From assembly GCF_017873605.1 (NCBI RefSeq), contig NZ_JAGGKI010000005.1, positions 310,001-374,000 of the forward strand: DNA of 64,000 bases, written 5' to 3'. Origin of the DNA: Paenibacillus lactis (GTDB lineage: Bacteria; Bacillota; Bacilli; Paenibacillales; Paenibacillaceae). The translations under genes and the position numbers were made by a program. The notes beneath the pieces were generated by a model. It saw only the letters and a list, made by a program, of their open reading frames with translations. It had not been told where the DNA came from and made no database searches. Positions 49,268-58,686 of the stretch are shown one piece after another (the first letter of the stretch is position 1; each line of letters starts with the position of its first letter).

Positions 49268-49999
49268 ATGAGTCAAACATGGACCACCGGACAAGTGGCC
49301 GCAAAACTAAGGGTGTCCATCCGTACCATACGCTATTACGACCAGATCGGGCTCGTAACTCCTGGCAAAAAGGAAGCAGGCGGCCGACGGCTTTACACCG
49401 AAGAGGATTTATTGCGGCTTGAAAAAATATCGCTGCTGAAGTCCTTGTCGCTTCCGCTGGATGAGATCCGGCAAATGCTTGATGAACTATCCATCGGACA
49501 GATTCTCGAGGCTCACCGAAAGCATTTGAAATGCCAGCTGGAACATCTGCAGGAAAGTCTGAATAACACGAATGCGTTGCTGAATTTGCTTGAAGCCGAG
49601 GGTAAACTCCGGTGGGAAACGCTGCTGCCGCTGGTAAAAGGATCGAAGGAGCGTACCGTAAGCTGGGAACATTTTTTTGAAGAGGACGAATTGGATGTAC
49701 TGAAGACGAAGCTGCCTCGCCTGGAGGACAGCGATGATCTGACGAGCAGTTGGATACAGGTCATTGCCCGGGTCGAGCAGTGTTTACGGAAAGGTCAGAA
49801 ACCGGAATCCTGTGAGGGAAGAGCAATTGCCGAAGAAATCGAGCGGCTGTCCGTGCTTACCTTCGGCGGCGACCGGAAGCTGATGGATAAGTTTTGGGAA
49901 CTGCGCAGGGACCCAGCCTCGGCGAAGTATGGACTCGCCCCGATCCGGGAAGAAGTGCTTATTTTCGTGGAGGCATGCCTTGCATCCCATGATGACTGA
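49268..49999 (+). CDS. MerR family regulator with TipAS-like C-terminal domain
   Basis: A 243-residue protein. The winged helix is WTTGQVAAKLRVSIRTIRYY, then DQIGLVTPGKKEAGGRRLYT (about residues 4-45). The coiled coil is at about 75-105, and the C-terminal ~120 residues form a helical ligand domain (WEHFFEEDELDVLKTKLPRL, EGRAIAEEIERLSVLTFGGD), as in TipA/Mta regulators. It should activate the divergent CPBP protease gene through the operator at 49203-49221 and probably responds to a toxic compound. Confidence 0.83.
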   Translation: MSQTWTTGQVAAKLRVSIRTIRYYDQIGLVTPGKKEAGGRRLYTEEDLLRLEKISLLKSLSLPLDEIRQMLDELSIGQILEAHRKHLKCQLEHLQESLNNTNALLNLLEAEGKLRWETLLPLVKGSKERTVSWEHFFEEDELDVLKTKLPRLEDSDDLTSSWIQVIARVEQCLRKGQKPESCEGRAIAEEIERLSVLTFGGDRKLMDKFWELRRDPASAKYGLAPIREEVLIFVEACLASHDD

Positions 50000-50480
50000 C
50001 TTCCATTAGCCATCTCCATAAATCGCAGCAAGGAACCTCTTCTTGAAACAGAAGGGAGCGAAAATATGACTGGTAGCGCGCGCGGGATTTTGTAGTAACG
50101 GTGCGGGGCAGTAACAAAACCAGCACAAAAACAAGTACCCCGCCGCAGGCCGGTCCTCAGACTCAGTTACAGAACCAACAGCACTGCAGAAAGACGTGAA
50201 GATTACACAAAAAAAGACCCCCAGCCCATCATTTCCATGACCGGGCTGCAGGCCTTCCGTGCTTCGAAGCCTCTGCTTGTCTATATAAGTTGAACTATTG
50301 TTTGGATGCGATAGGGCAGCCGTGTGAAATGTTCTTGCGATCGCTGTTGTTCCCGGATTTCTTTTGATTGTATTCATTCAAAATCAGTAGAAATCCGCTC
50401 ACAAGACGACCACTACCGTTTCTTCAGAATCATTTTCCACTCTTCCTGACTCGCTCCTTTCTTTAGTTCATCTTATTTAG
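50000..50480. other. Intergenic region with hairpins and a dispersed repeat
   Basis: No credible gene. 50205-50260 holds a hairpin (CAGCCC/GGGCTG) near a T-run on the minus strand (candidate terminator of unclear owner). 50325-50435 is copy 2 of dispersed repeat R2. Confidence 0.4.
50325..50435. repeat. Dispersed intergenic repeat R2, copy 2
   Basis: GTTCTTGCGATCGCTGTTG, CCCGGATTTC ... AGAAATCCG and CGTTTCTTCAGAATCATT follow the order and spacing of 15808-15906. The hairpin stem GGATTTC/GAAATCC is kept while the loop differs. Confidence 0.55.
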
Positions 50481-50481
50481 C

Positions 50482-52461
50482 TTACATGATGATCAAAATA
50501 GCTTTCCCATTCACGAAGGAAACGATATTGAAATTGGAATATCCCCACGTTTCAATGGTTTTTCCACCGCCGGAGGTAATGTCTTTGGCAGCCGGGTTGC
50601 CCCATGACAGCTGTACCTGCTCCTTCGTCATGCCGAGGGAAACCTGTCCGGCCTTAATCTGCTTCCAGATGGACGCGGACCATTTGTATTTTTTATAAGG
50701 GTCGTAAGTTAATAAGGAGGAACGGTCTGCGAACAGCTGCGTCACTTCCGAAGAGCGCATTGGGTAGCTTTTTACCGTTTTCCCTGATGCCGTCTTGAAG
50801 ATGACGTTGAATTCACCCTTGTCGTCAGGCAAAATGTCGGTTACCGTCAATTTCGAGAAGCGTTCCAGGTCCTCGAATTCGTTCACCCAATACGTCCGGC
50901 CGATGAATTTAACCAAATTGCCTTGCATCGTTTTTTTGATCAATCCAGCCGTTTCGCTGGAAACCACGGTCATGGTCGCATCCTTGCCAAGGGAGATATG
51001 CGCTTGCTTCCACTTGGCATCCCAGGTAGTTTTAGCCCCCAGCGCGTCGGATAATACCGAGGCCGGGATGAGCAGCTCGCCCTTGTCGTTCATGGGCGCA
51101 GCTTTGAGACGGATGAAGCTTTCATTCAGCTTGGCCTGGCTGCTGCCTGCTTTGAACGAGAGCACGGTCTGTCCGAACTTCGCCTCCACGCCTCCGCTTT
51201 TGGCCGAATAGGTTCCGCCCAATGCTTGGATTACGGATCTCGCCGGAACCATGACATTGCCATTGACCTGTTTCGCGTATTTCAAATTGTTACGCAGGCT
51301 GGACGACACCGTTACCGATTTGGACTGGCCGCCCGATGTTACCGTAATCTGCGTCTTGCCGACTCCGGCAGATTTCAACGTGCCGTTCTTCTGCACGCTC
51401 AACAAATACGGCTTCTCGATCTCGATGCTTGCATCTTTAACCGGCACCTTGATCTTGGCCCCGTTGGTGTAGTTCTCCTGGATGCTCACTTCCAGCGACT
51501 CTCCTACATAAGGGGTCGCATTGGATATCGCAACGGATAAACTTTTAACCACCGGTACATCCACATTCTTGTTCTGCCCATCCTTATGGTGTACCCAGCT
51601 ACCATCACTTCGCTGCGCATAGAAGCCTTCCGACAAATCCTTCGCATTCCCGTAAATGGATGTCCTTACGATCCCGCTAAGCCCCGAGATCTGCTCCTTG
51701 AGCTTCCAGCGGTCTTTATACGTTCCGGTGGTCCACACGGTTCCGTCCTGGAGTGTCACGATCAGAAGATCCGTCGGCTCATTCGATACATAAACGATAT
51801 GAGCTGCCTGTTGAGCCACGGTAACCGGGATGATCCGCCCGTTATCGTCGAAGTTGGACGTCTCATATACAACCACATCGCCGTTATCATGCAGCAGGGC
51901 AACGCGTCCGCTGTGTACGGTCATGGATTTAACGGAAGCCGGGCTTTCCACGATCCCTAGCTTTTTAAATTGATCGTTCTTGTAGTTATCCTCGAGCAGC
52001 AGTTCTCCGCTTGAGGACAATGCAGCCAGCTCCTGATCCGCATTGGCAATCAGCAGAATGCCGCTGAGATTGTTTACTTTTACATTGCCGCTCCATACGG
52101 TACCATCCGACTTCAGCCAGTAGGAACCCGAAATCTGCTTCACGTCGCTTGTTCCCGAAACGACCTGGGGTCCCTTGCCGATGCCCCATTCCACTAAGCG
52201 GCCATCCTGCGTCATCCCGATGCCTCCGTACTCATAACCGCTAATGGCTGCGACACTACCTGGCGTACGAATGCTATGGCGCCCGTCAATCAGGGACCAC
52301 ATGGAGCCGTCACTCATCAGATAGGTATTCTTTCCCGCAATGTCTTTGATCTGGAGCTCGGCCCCTTCGGCAGAGACGCTGCCTTGGTTCGTCCCCGCCA
52401 ATCCGAGTCCCACCAGCAAGCTGAACAAAACGAGAACATACAACGTTCTTTTCACTTCCAT
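50482..52461 (-). CDS. Large secreted protein: RCC1-like repeats, Ig-like and stalk domains
   Basis: A 659-residue protein with a signal peptide (residues 1-31, GLAGTNQGSVSAEG). Residues about 35-310 contain RCC1-like blades (YLMSDGSMWSLIDG, LVEWGIGKGPQVV, YWLKSDGTVWSG, VTLQDGTVWTTGTY). About 315-400 is a BIG2-like domain (KNGTLKSAGVGKTQITVTSG), and about 405-500 a copper-amine-oxidase N-terminal-type stalk domain (MVPARSVIQALGGTYS, LLIPASVLSDALGA) common in Paenibacillus. The end resembles an SmpA/OmlA-like fold (GMTKEQVQLSWGNPAAKD). It is probably cell-surface associated; the function is unknown. Confidence 0.8.
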   Translation of the reverse strand: MEVKRTLYVLVLFSLLVGLGLAGTNQGSVSAEGAELQIKDIAGKNTYLMSDGSMWSLIDGRHSIRTPGSVAAISGYEYGGIGMTQDGRLVEWGIGKGPQVVSGTSDVKQISGSYWLKSDGTVWSGNVKVNNLSGILLIANADQELAALSSSGELLLEDNYKNDQFKKLGIVESPASVKSMTVHSGRVALLHDNGDVVVYETSNFDDNGRIIPVTVAQQAAHIVYVSNEPTDLLIVTLQDGTVWTTGTYKDRWKLKEQISGLSGIVRTSIYGNAKDLSEGFYAQRSDGSWVHHKDGQNKNVDVPVVKSLSVAISNATPYVGESLEVSIQENYTNGAKIKVPVKDASIEIEKPYLLSVQKNGTLKSAGVGKTQITVTSGGQSKSVTVSSSLRNNLKYAKQVNGNVMVPARSVIQALGGTYSAKSGGVEAKFGQTVLSFKAGSSQAKLNESFIRLKAAPMNDKGELLIPASVLSDALGAKTTWDAKWKQAHISLGKDATMTVVSSETAGLIKKTMQGNLVKFIGRTYWVNEFEDLERFSKLTVTDILPDDKGEFNVIFKTASGKTVKSYPMRSSEVTQLFADRSSLLTYDPYKKYKWSASIWKQIKAGQVSLGMTKEQVQLSWGNPAAKDITSGGGKTIETWGYSNFNIVSFVNGKAILIIM

Positions 52462-52572
52462 GACCTCTCTTCACTGTCCAAATAGGAATATTTTTCTAAC
52501 AACCTCGATTGATTTCGACAAAATAGGTATAAATTCCTGCATGAAACAGCGGGACATTAATTAAAAAGCACT

Positions 52573-52602
52573 AAAAAAATAACGCTCCCTTTTGGGGCGT
52601 TT
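52573..52602 (-). terminator. Terminator-like hairpin 1
   Basis: On the minus strand AACGCCCC, loop, GGGAGCGTT and ATTTTTTT. Confidence 0.6.
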
Positions 52603-52675
52603 TGCAGATTACGCAAGATGCATGTGGGAAAGTCTGCATGTGTTCGAATAAGACCACTAACTAGAAAGTCCGGAG

Positions 52676-52696
52676 CAAAAAAGGGACGCAGTCCCA
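52676..52696 (-). terminator. Terminator-like hairpin 2
   Basis: On the minus strand GGGAC, loop TGC, GTCCC and TTTTTT: a short but clean structure. Confidence 0.5.
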
Positions 52697-52727
52697 TCCA
52701 GTATTCGATTCGCATTCAAGCTAAACG

Positions 52728-52768
52728 AAAAAGCCAGCCACCGGTTAGATACCGGCGACTGGCTGCTT
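52728..52768 (-). terminator. Terminator of the lipase-like gene
   Basis: On the minus strand AGCCAG-C-CGG with CCGG-TGGCTGGCT and TTTTTCG, about 70 bp after the stop at 52836. It is the first of three terminator-like hairpins in 200 bp. Confidence 0.7.
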
Positions 52769-52835
52769 AAATGTGACGATAGTCTTTGTTTACTTAATAA
52801 GGGAGCATGCCGAAATCGGCTGCTTGTTCCATCAT

Positions 52836-54341
52836 TTATAATAGCGAGGTTGCGAACTTCATCTCGGGAAAGCGGCTATCCGGTCCTTTCATTAAGTTTC
52901 CGCCTTGATTTTTCAGATACATGTCAAAGAAATCCAGCATATAGGCATTAATAACGGTGCTCGCTCTTTCAGGTGCAGTTTTTCCCGTAATGCCCAGCAA
53001 TTTGAAAATAGGAGAAATGAACTGGACATCGGTAAAATTCAAATGCTCCGTATTTTCAATATAGAGGACTTGTCCCCCTTCGCCGACCGTTTCGCGCATC
53101 CGTTTAAGCTCCAGCTTTTTATCTTCCGTTACTTGATCCATCCACTCTCTTGTTGAGCCCATACGGTCAAGCTCTGCATCCGTGTAAACCCGGTCATCCC
53201 TCACCATTTTTAATCGTTCATATTCGGTTTCCGAGTGGATGAATAAAAACGGCTTTTTCAGCCCCTCTCTGTCACGCAGTCGGTAAAGGCCTCCGTCCAA
53301 GTCTATTCCAGCCGTGATTCGCGGATCGAAAGCAGCGTCATAGGCCGTCGCTCCGCCGATGGAATGACCAAACACCCCGACATGCTTGAGATCCATTTTC
53401 CCTTTAAAACGACTTGGAATCTGCCCCGATTGGATAAGCTCGAACTGGTCCAGCACAAAGGCCACATCATCTGTTAAAACTTTTCCCAATTTGTCGCGAT
53501 TTCCGCTTTCGGTTCGGTAATCGTGGTCGGGCGAAAATAAGTCGTTGGTTGTGCTGGTCGTAATTCGACCGTCCGGAAACTCTGTTGCAAATGTATTGAA
53601 GGTATGGTCGATCACGGCGACGATATATCCGTGACTCGCGAGATTTTCGGCTTGCGACGTATGGAGGAACCTGGAGGAGCCAAAGCCGGGATTCGCAAGG
53701 ATCAGCGGGTATGTAGTCTGTGCTGAAGAGACTTCGGCCTCGGAATAAGCATGACTGGATACGTACTTCAAGTGTTGAAAAGTAAACCCGGGAAGGCCGT
53801 AGTTCGCCGCCATGTAACTTAGAATCCGGGTATCAGGGATAAAAGGAGCGTACTGCCCGGTGCCGGCTTGAGCCGGATACCATACCTGAACCATCAATTC
53901 CCTCTTCCCTGTCGCGGTTGTACCGAATGTCTCCTCCCGGCTTGAATCGATGAAATGAAAAGCTTGCGTGCCTACCTTAAACTCGCCGGTTGGCTCCGGA
54001 AAGCTGAATACGGGAAACACATACTGAAAGCACGCTGTCGCGATTAACCCCATCCCAATAAAAAGGCGGCCCAGCATCCCGCGGATTCTCGAAGCAGTCT
54101 GAACGACTGCCGGTGCTTTGAAAGCGTCGATCAGTGAAAGAATAAGCATCAGGAGCGTAAATCCGTATAAAAACAATAGCTGAACCCTGTATCCTTCGAC
54201 AAGCAAATGGATCACTATAAAAATGGAGCCTGCTCCGCTTGTCAGGAGCAAAGCTGATCTTCGGATACGTGGATTGACTACGAACTGGAATGCCAACAAA
54301 CACGCACTCGAAAAGAATAGCAGTATTTCAAAAAACCTCAC
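52836..54341 (-). CDS. Alpha/beta hydrolase, PAF-acetylhydrolase/lipase-like, membrane-anchored
   Basis: A 501-residue protein. The first ~115 residues contain about four hydrophobic helices (FEILLFFSSACLLAFQFV and others), anchoring the enzyme. The catalytic part has YPLILANPGFGSSRFL (oxyanion region), HGYIVAVIDHTFNTFATEFP, the nucleophile GVFGHSIGGATAYDAAF (G-H-S-I-G-G, about residues 321-337), GIDLDGGLYRL and the His at YIENTEHLNFTD. The order matches platelet-activating-factor acetylhydrolase-like lipases. The substrate is probably a lipid or ester at the membrane. Confidence 0.82.
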   Translation of the reverse strand: MRFFEILLFFSSACLLAFQFVVNPRIRRSALLLTSGAGSIFIVIHLLVEGYRVQLLFLYGFTLLMLILSLIDAFKAPAVVQTASRIRGMLGRLFIGMGLIATACFQYVFPVFSFPEPTGEFKVGTQAFHFIDSSREETFGTTATGKRELMVQVWYPAQAGTGQYAPFIPDTRILSYMAANYGLPGFTFQHLKYVSSHAYSEAEVSSAQTTYPLILANPGFGSSRFLHTSQAENLASHGYIVAVIDHTFNTFATEFPDGRITTSTTNDLFSPDHDYRTESGNRDKLGKVLTDDVAFVLDQFELIQSGQIPSRFKGKMDLKHVGVFGHSIGGATAYDAAFDPRITAGIDLDGGLYRLRDREGLKKPFLFIHSETEYERLKMVRDDRVYTDAELDRMGSTREWMDQVTEDKKLELKRMRETVGEGGQVLYIENTEHLNFTDVQFISPIFKLLGITGKTAPERASTVINAYMLDFFDMYLKNQGGNLMKGPDSRFPEMKFATSLL

Positions 54342-54514
54342 GCCAACTCCCCCTTAATAATAATCCTATCCAGGGAGTATTTTAGAGGAGCCGCCAGGTT
54401 GGTACCATTGATTTAGGTGACATATCCCTTACACGCTTGTAAGGATGCACGATGATGTGCGGGAAAGGCCCGGATCATCCATGGATATTAACGCCGATAA
54501 GACGTTCTTTAGTC

Positions 54515-54543
54515 ATTAAAATAACCCGCGCAAGGCGCGGGTT
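54515..54543 (-). terminator. Terminator of the sugar-uptake operon
   Basis: A 9-bp perfect stem AACCCGCGC/GCGCGGGTT followed on the minus strand by ATTTTAAT. It lies about 180 bp after the last gene of the operon (54724). Confidence 0.65.
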
Positions 54544-54579
54544 CCAATGGACGATTTCCTTGTCTATCGACAGTCTTGA

Positions 54580-54720
54580 ATGCGTTCGACGAAATGCAGA
54601 GGCATCCACGAAGACAAGGATACGTATAAAGATCGGTATTTGATCGAATACATTCTTAATAAAACGAAAAATAATCGGCGCTTGGCGACCCGCTATGACA
54701 GGTCAGCGTTTCACGACCCT
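54580..54720 (+). pseudogene. IS5-family transposase C-terminal relic
   Basis: YKDRYLIEYILNKTKNNRRL, then ATRYDRSAFHD corresponds to the end of IS5-family DDE transposases (YkxRhxIExxFxxxKxxRRxATRYDK), where the Glu of YLIE would be the last catalytic residue. Just upstream, in another frame, RRNAEASTKTRIR continues the same protein. The N-terminal two thirds are gone, and no terminal repeats are seen. Confidence 0.6.
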
Positions 54721-54723
54721 TCC

Positions 54724-55800
54724 CTAATCAAAATAAACGGTTTTTCCTGTTTCCGCCGATATATATACCGCTTCTAATATTTGCGAAACAATCATCGCTT
54801 CCCTCGGTTTAACCAGGGGCTCGGTATCGTTCACGATACTGTGAATCCATTGTTTGGCTTCATATTCGAAATCCGTTAATTCTTCTCCCCTGAACAGCTC
54901 TCTTGCATTCGGATTCACCTCGATTTTATTGAGGAACAAGCTTCCGTCCCGCTCGCCGTTGATCCGCAGTTCATTTTTGGCAAAATCCGCCCCGCCCTTC
55001 GTTCCGCACAGCAGGTTGCCGCCGCTTTCCGCAATGTTGAGGGCCCAACTGGTTTCAATGATGACCGTCGCACCATTTTTAAATTTCACATACCCGAACG
55101 CCGAATCTTCGACCTCGAATTCGCTCGGATCCCAGGATCCCCATTCGTTCGCGGCATTTTCGGTAAACTTCAGCTTATGGAAGGTACTACCGACGACGCT
55201 CTCCGGCTCATAGTTATCCATCAGCCACAGGATCAGATCCAGGGAGTGGGTTCCAATATCGATCATCGGACCGCCCCCCTGCTTCTCTTTATCCAGAAAC
55301 ACGCCCCAGGTAGGCACGCCTCGTCTTCGGGTAGCGACCGCTTTGGCAAAATAGATATCCCCAAGCTCCCCGTCGGCGATCATCTTCTTTAGCAGCTGGC
55401 TCTTGGCGTTGGAACGGTTCTGGTATCCGACGGTGAGCTTCTTGCCTGTTCGCAAGTGGGCTTCGTACATCGCTTTGGCCTCGGCGCCTGTGACGGCCAT
55501 CGGTTTTTCGCACATGACATGTTTGCCGCTTTCGAGCGCATCAATGGAAATTGCCGCGTGTGAGCTGTTCGGTGTTAGCACATGAACAACCTCGATCTCT
55601 TCCATCGCCAGCAGATCCTTGTAATCCGTAAACACCTTTGCGTCTGGCGTGCCGTATTTTTGGGCGGCTTCCTCGGCTCGTTCCGGCTTCAAGTCGCAGA
55701 AGGCCACCATCTGTACGTTATCCAACTTGGACAAACATGGCATATGCTTCCCGCCCGCAATCATCCCGCAGCCGATAATCCCGACTTTTACGGTTCTCAT
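54724..55800 (-). CDS. Gfo/Idh/MocA family oxidoreductase (1)
   Basis: A 358-residue NAD(P)-dependent sugar oxidoreductase. The Rossmann fingerprint is VGIIGCGMIAGGKHMPCL (about residues 5-22), the family signature HVMCEKPMAVTGAEAKAMYE follows (EKP, about 98-100), and GGGPMIDIGTHSLDLILWLM contains the catalytic DxGxH. GGGGAGGGG precedes the ATG. It lies last in the sugar operon after a second oxidoreductase (19-bp gap) and probably oxidises or epimerises the imported sugar. Confidence 0.88.
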   Translation of the reverse strand: MRTVKVGIIGCGMIAGGKHMPCLSKLDNVQMVAFCDLKPERAEEAAQKYGTPDAKVFTDYKDLLAMEEIEVVHVLTPNSSHAAISIDALESGKHVMCEKPMAVTGAEAKAMYEAHLRTGKKLTVGYQNRSNAKSQLLKKMIADGELGDIYFAKAVATRRRGVPTWGVFLDKEKQGGGPMIDIGTHSLDLILWLMDNYEPESVVGSTFHKLKFTENAANEWGSWDPSEFEVEDSAFGYVKFKNGATVIIETSWALNIAESGGNLLCGTKGGADFAKNELRINGERDGSLFLNKIEVNPNARELFRGEELTDFEYEAKQWIHSIVNDTEPLVKPREAMIVSQILEAVYISAETGKTVYFD

Positions 55801-55818
55801 GGAATCCCCTCCCCCGCG

Positions 55819-56802
55819 TTATTTGAACTCCACCGTTCGGTTTTCCTTATGTGCGATGTAGGCCCCTTCCAGCAGCTCCGTCAATTTCGTCCCGTCCTCC
55901 AGTCCGAAAGGCATCGGCTTGTCATCAAGCAACGCATCTGCCCACTGGATGATCGGAAGCGGCTGCTCTTTAGGGAGCTGAGTCGGTGAGATCCATCCCG
56001 AAAAAGGTAGCTCGAGCTTCTTCGAGATGACTCGAACGGAATCATCCGAGATCATCAAGGTGCCCTCCGTACCGTAAATCTCAAGGGCCGAAGGGGTTCT
56101 GTACGTCACAAGGCTCGTTTCGACCAATGCGACCGCGTTGTTGACGAACTCAATGGAGCACTGCGCGTTATCCTCTACTGCCCGATGGGTGAAGTAATGG
56201 AACATGGATGTGATTCTTTTGGGCTGACCCAACATCCAACTGGCTAAGTACATCGGATGACATCCCAAATCCATCATGGCTCCGCCCCCGGTTTGCTTCT
56301 CATCATACCAGTAGTCGGGGAGCCAATTATTCAGAGCACCGTCGTGGCCGTTTCGAATGCGCAAAAGCGTCACGTCCCCTAATACATGGTCATCGATCAG
56401 CTGCTTCGCAAACAATTGGTGCGGCCTTGTACGGGCGGGAAAAGAAATGCAGAACTTGACGCCTGCTTTGCGTACCGCCGCAGAAATCCGATTGCATTCT
56501 TCAACAGTAAGAGCCATCGCTTTCTCGGTAAAAATATGCTTGCCGGCCTCCGCGGCAGCGACCATGACGTCGGCGTGCATGCTTGTAGGGGCATCCACCA
56601 CAACGCCGTCGATGTCTTCCCGCCGTAGCAGCTTATCCAAATCCGCTTCAAAATCCGCTCCCAATCGGGCAGCCCATTCCCTTCCGCGTTCAGGCTGTTC
56701 GTCCCAGACGGCCGCGAGCTTCACGTTACCGTGAGATTGCAGCTTTCTTGCATAATCCTCTGCATGCACATGCCACTTACTTAGCATCGCAACGTTCAAC
56801 AT
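55819..56802 (-). CDS. Gfo/Idh/MocA family oxidoreductase (2)
   Basis: A 327-residue paralogue. LNVAMLSKWHVHAEDYARKL opens it; the usual GxGxxG is replaced by a Ser/Lys-containing loop, so dinucleotide binding may be altered. HIFTEKAMALTVEECNRIS has the EKP region as EKA, while MMDLGCHPMYLASWML keeps D-x-G-x-H. The changed EKP loop removes a conserved Pro, which may indicate a different substrate or a non-catalytic partner of the first oxidoreductase. GGAGGG precedes the ATG. Confidence 0.85.
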   Translation of the reverse strand: MLNVAMLSKWHVHAEDYARKLQSHGNVKLAAVWDEQPERGREWAARLGADFEADLDKLLRREDIDGVVVDAPTSMHADVMVAAAEAGKHIFTEKAMALTVEECNRISAAVRKAGVKFCISFPARTRPHQLFAKQLIDDHVLGDVTLLRIRNGHDGALNNWLPDYWYDEKQTGGGAMMDLGCHPMYLASWMLGQPKRITSMFHYFTHRAVEDNAQCSIEFVNNAVALVETSLVTYRTPSALEIYGTEGTLMISDDSVRVISKKLELPFSGWISPTQLPKEQPLPIIQWADALLDDKPMPFGLEDGTKLTELLEGAYIAHKENRTVEFK

Positions 56803-56938
56803 GCTTCTTCCCTCCGTAACCGTTTATATTTTTTCACCGAATTTTACACACTCAAAGGGAGGCGGCGATATAAACAAGGTTAAGAAAGTGATTGGGGATG
56901 GAGCGGCACCATCCACACCATCCCGCAATCTTCCTTCA

Positions 56939-58630
56939 TTAGAACCCTACATCATCCCGTTCCGCAGCTTTTTGAGCCACGAACTCCGCCATTTCCTCCA
57001 CGCCGGCCGCTCTGAATTTTTCCTGAACACTATGAAGCATATTTAGAGCCTCTTCATCGGACGCCGCAAAAAAGGCCTTCTTAAATTCCTCATCAAAATT
57101 CAAACTGCTGGTTTTATCGATATATTCCTGATATTTAGGCCACTCTCTTGCAAGGTAGCTCACGCTTACTTTATCTATGATTTTGATCGGCATTCTTGCT
57201 GAGAAGCTCTCCTCCAGCTTTTGCCACTCGGTTTTTTGATCCTCAGGCGTAGGCCAAGTGACTTCCGAGGAGAAGGCCCCGATAAATCTTCCCGGAAGAT
57301 AATTGAGCCCTGCGTCTCTTTTCAGATCCGGGTTGTCATCGAATTGCTTTTTCACATCCGGAATCCATTGAGGGATCCCGTTTTCCATCGTGTAGTGCGT
57401 TCCTTCGATCCCGAAATACGCAAGCAATCGGCCCTCTTCGCTGTTGACATAATCAATGTACCGCAATGCCGCATCAGGATCTTTAATGTCCGCGCTTAAG
57501 AACAGGACAGGGAACCCGGAACGGCCCGGCTTTTCCACTTGCGTTCGAATGTTTCCGCTCTTGTTCTTCATCGGTCCGAGCAGCTCATATTGCATTTCCG
57601 GATTCGTCTTATACAGCGTTTTTTGTAAATCCGCCAGCATCGGCTGGGCTCCGAATACGGCAAGCTTGCCGGTCGTCAGCTTTTCATTCGCCGTTGTGCT
57701 CGTATTGTTAAAGGCTTCAAGATCGAACAAACCTTCCGTTATTAATTTTCTCATGTATAACAGTCTGGCTTCATGATCCTTGGATTGCGTCCAGTGGATC
57801 AGTTTTCCGTCGACTTCACGGTAGTCCGAAATCGTGTAATCCGTCCACCCGGCAAGGAATTGGCCGTAATCCCATCCATTCCACATGGTTCCGGCCGGGA
57901 TAACCGGCTTTCCGCCAATATCCTTGAAACCGCCATCCCGGATCTTGACCAATAGCTCATATAGCTCTTCCTGCGTATCAATATCCTCCGCTTTCACATT
58001 TAAGGCTTTCAGGATATCTCCCCTGGCAAACAGGCCGTAGTTCCAATTATGAATGCTCTCCGGGGTTCCGTCCGGGGTCTCCGTAGGAATGAGATATGTC
58101 TTGCCCTCAAATTCGGGGCTGTTGAGATCGAACTCGGCAAAATCCTTCGCAATCCCGGTCGTCACAAGTCTTTTTACATTCGGGTATTTATCGAGATAAG
58201 GGGTTAAATCCAGAAGCTGTCCTTCCGTGGCCGCCTTCTTGATGACTTGTCCTTCTCCTCCTGTCGTAGACCAGAAAGGTGCGTTTACGATATCCGGAAC
58301 CGTACCGGAAGCAAAGATGGTGTTCAGTTTCTCGACTTCGCTCGTTGTAATGGATTCAAGTTTTAATGTGACCCCGGTTTTCTCCCTGATCTGCCCGGCA
58401 ACGGGATTATTCTCCTGGTCCTGCGGGAAACCGGCTCCGCCGCCATTCCAGGCACTGAGGAAAGTCAAGGTGACCGGCTTTATTTCTTCAGTCCCTGACT
58501 CTTTTGGACCCGGTTCATTCGTGCCTGCTTCCTCTTTACCGCCCGATCCTGTGCATGCCGTCATTGTCATGAAAAGCAGCAAAGCGATTAGTGCCATGCC
58601 AAGAACACTCCTGCGCTTGTTCTTTCTCAT
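56939..58630 (-). CDS. Oligosaccharide ABC transporter binding lipoprotein (LipO/YtcQ-like)
   Basis: Start 58630 (MRKNKRRSVLGMALIALLLF) has AAGGGG upstream; the lipobox is TMTAC at about residues 22-26. The mature part of about 535 residues is a large type of solute-binding protein: VTLTFLSAWNGG, KTGVTLKLESITTSEVEKLN, LDLTPYLDKYPNVKRL and, near the end, EGRLLAYFGIEGTHYTMENG are hallmarks of the lplA/YtcQ family. It delivers an oligosaccharide to the two permeases encoded upstream. Confidence 0.88.
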   Translation of the reverse strand: MRKNKRRSVLGMALIALLLFMTMTACTGSGGKEEAGTNEPGPKESGTEEIKPVTLTFLSAWNGGGAGFPQDQENNPVAGQIREKTGVTLKLESITTSEVEKLNTIFASGTVPDIVNAPFWSTTGGEGQVIKKAATEGQLLDLTPYLDKYPNVKRLVTTGIAKDFAEFDLNSPEFEGKTYLIPTETPDGTPESIHNWNYGLFARGDILKALNVKAEDIDTQEELYELLVKIRDGGFKDIGGKPVIPAGTMWNGWDYGQFLAGWTDYTISDYREVDGKLIHWTQSKDHEARLLYMRKLITEGLFDLEAFNNTSTTANEKLTTGKLAVFGAQPMLADLQKTLYKTNPEMQYELLGPMKNKSGNIRTQVEKPGRSGFPVLFLSADIKDPDAALRYIDYVNSEEGRLLAYFGIEGTHYTMENGIPQWIPDVKKQFDDNPDLKRDAGLNYLPGRFIGAFSSEVTWPTPEDQKTEWQKLEESFSARMPIKIIDKVSVSYLAREWPKYQEYIDKTSSLNFDEEFKKAFFAASDEEALNMLHSVQEKFRAAGVEEMAEFVAQKAAERDDVGF

Positions 58631-58686
58631 CCTACAATCCCCTTCCATTGGAAGTTTTATATAAGAGGCTTAGCCTTTTATACCAG

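Larger units (their letters stand above)
54342..54723. other. Intergenic region with terminator and transposase relic
   Basis: No intact gene. 54515-54543 is a terminator for the minus-strand sugar operon; 54580-54720 is a decayed transposase end. The rest is unremarkable. Confidence 0.45.

Noticed and set aside
50006..50377. Minus-strand ORF of 123 codons
   Set aside because: It runs through the R2 repeat and a hairpin region, has no ribosome site and no domain-like pattern.
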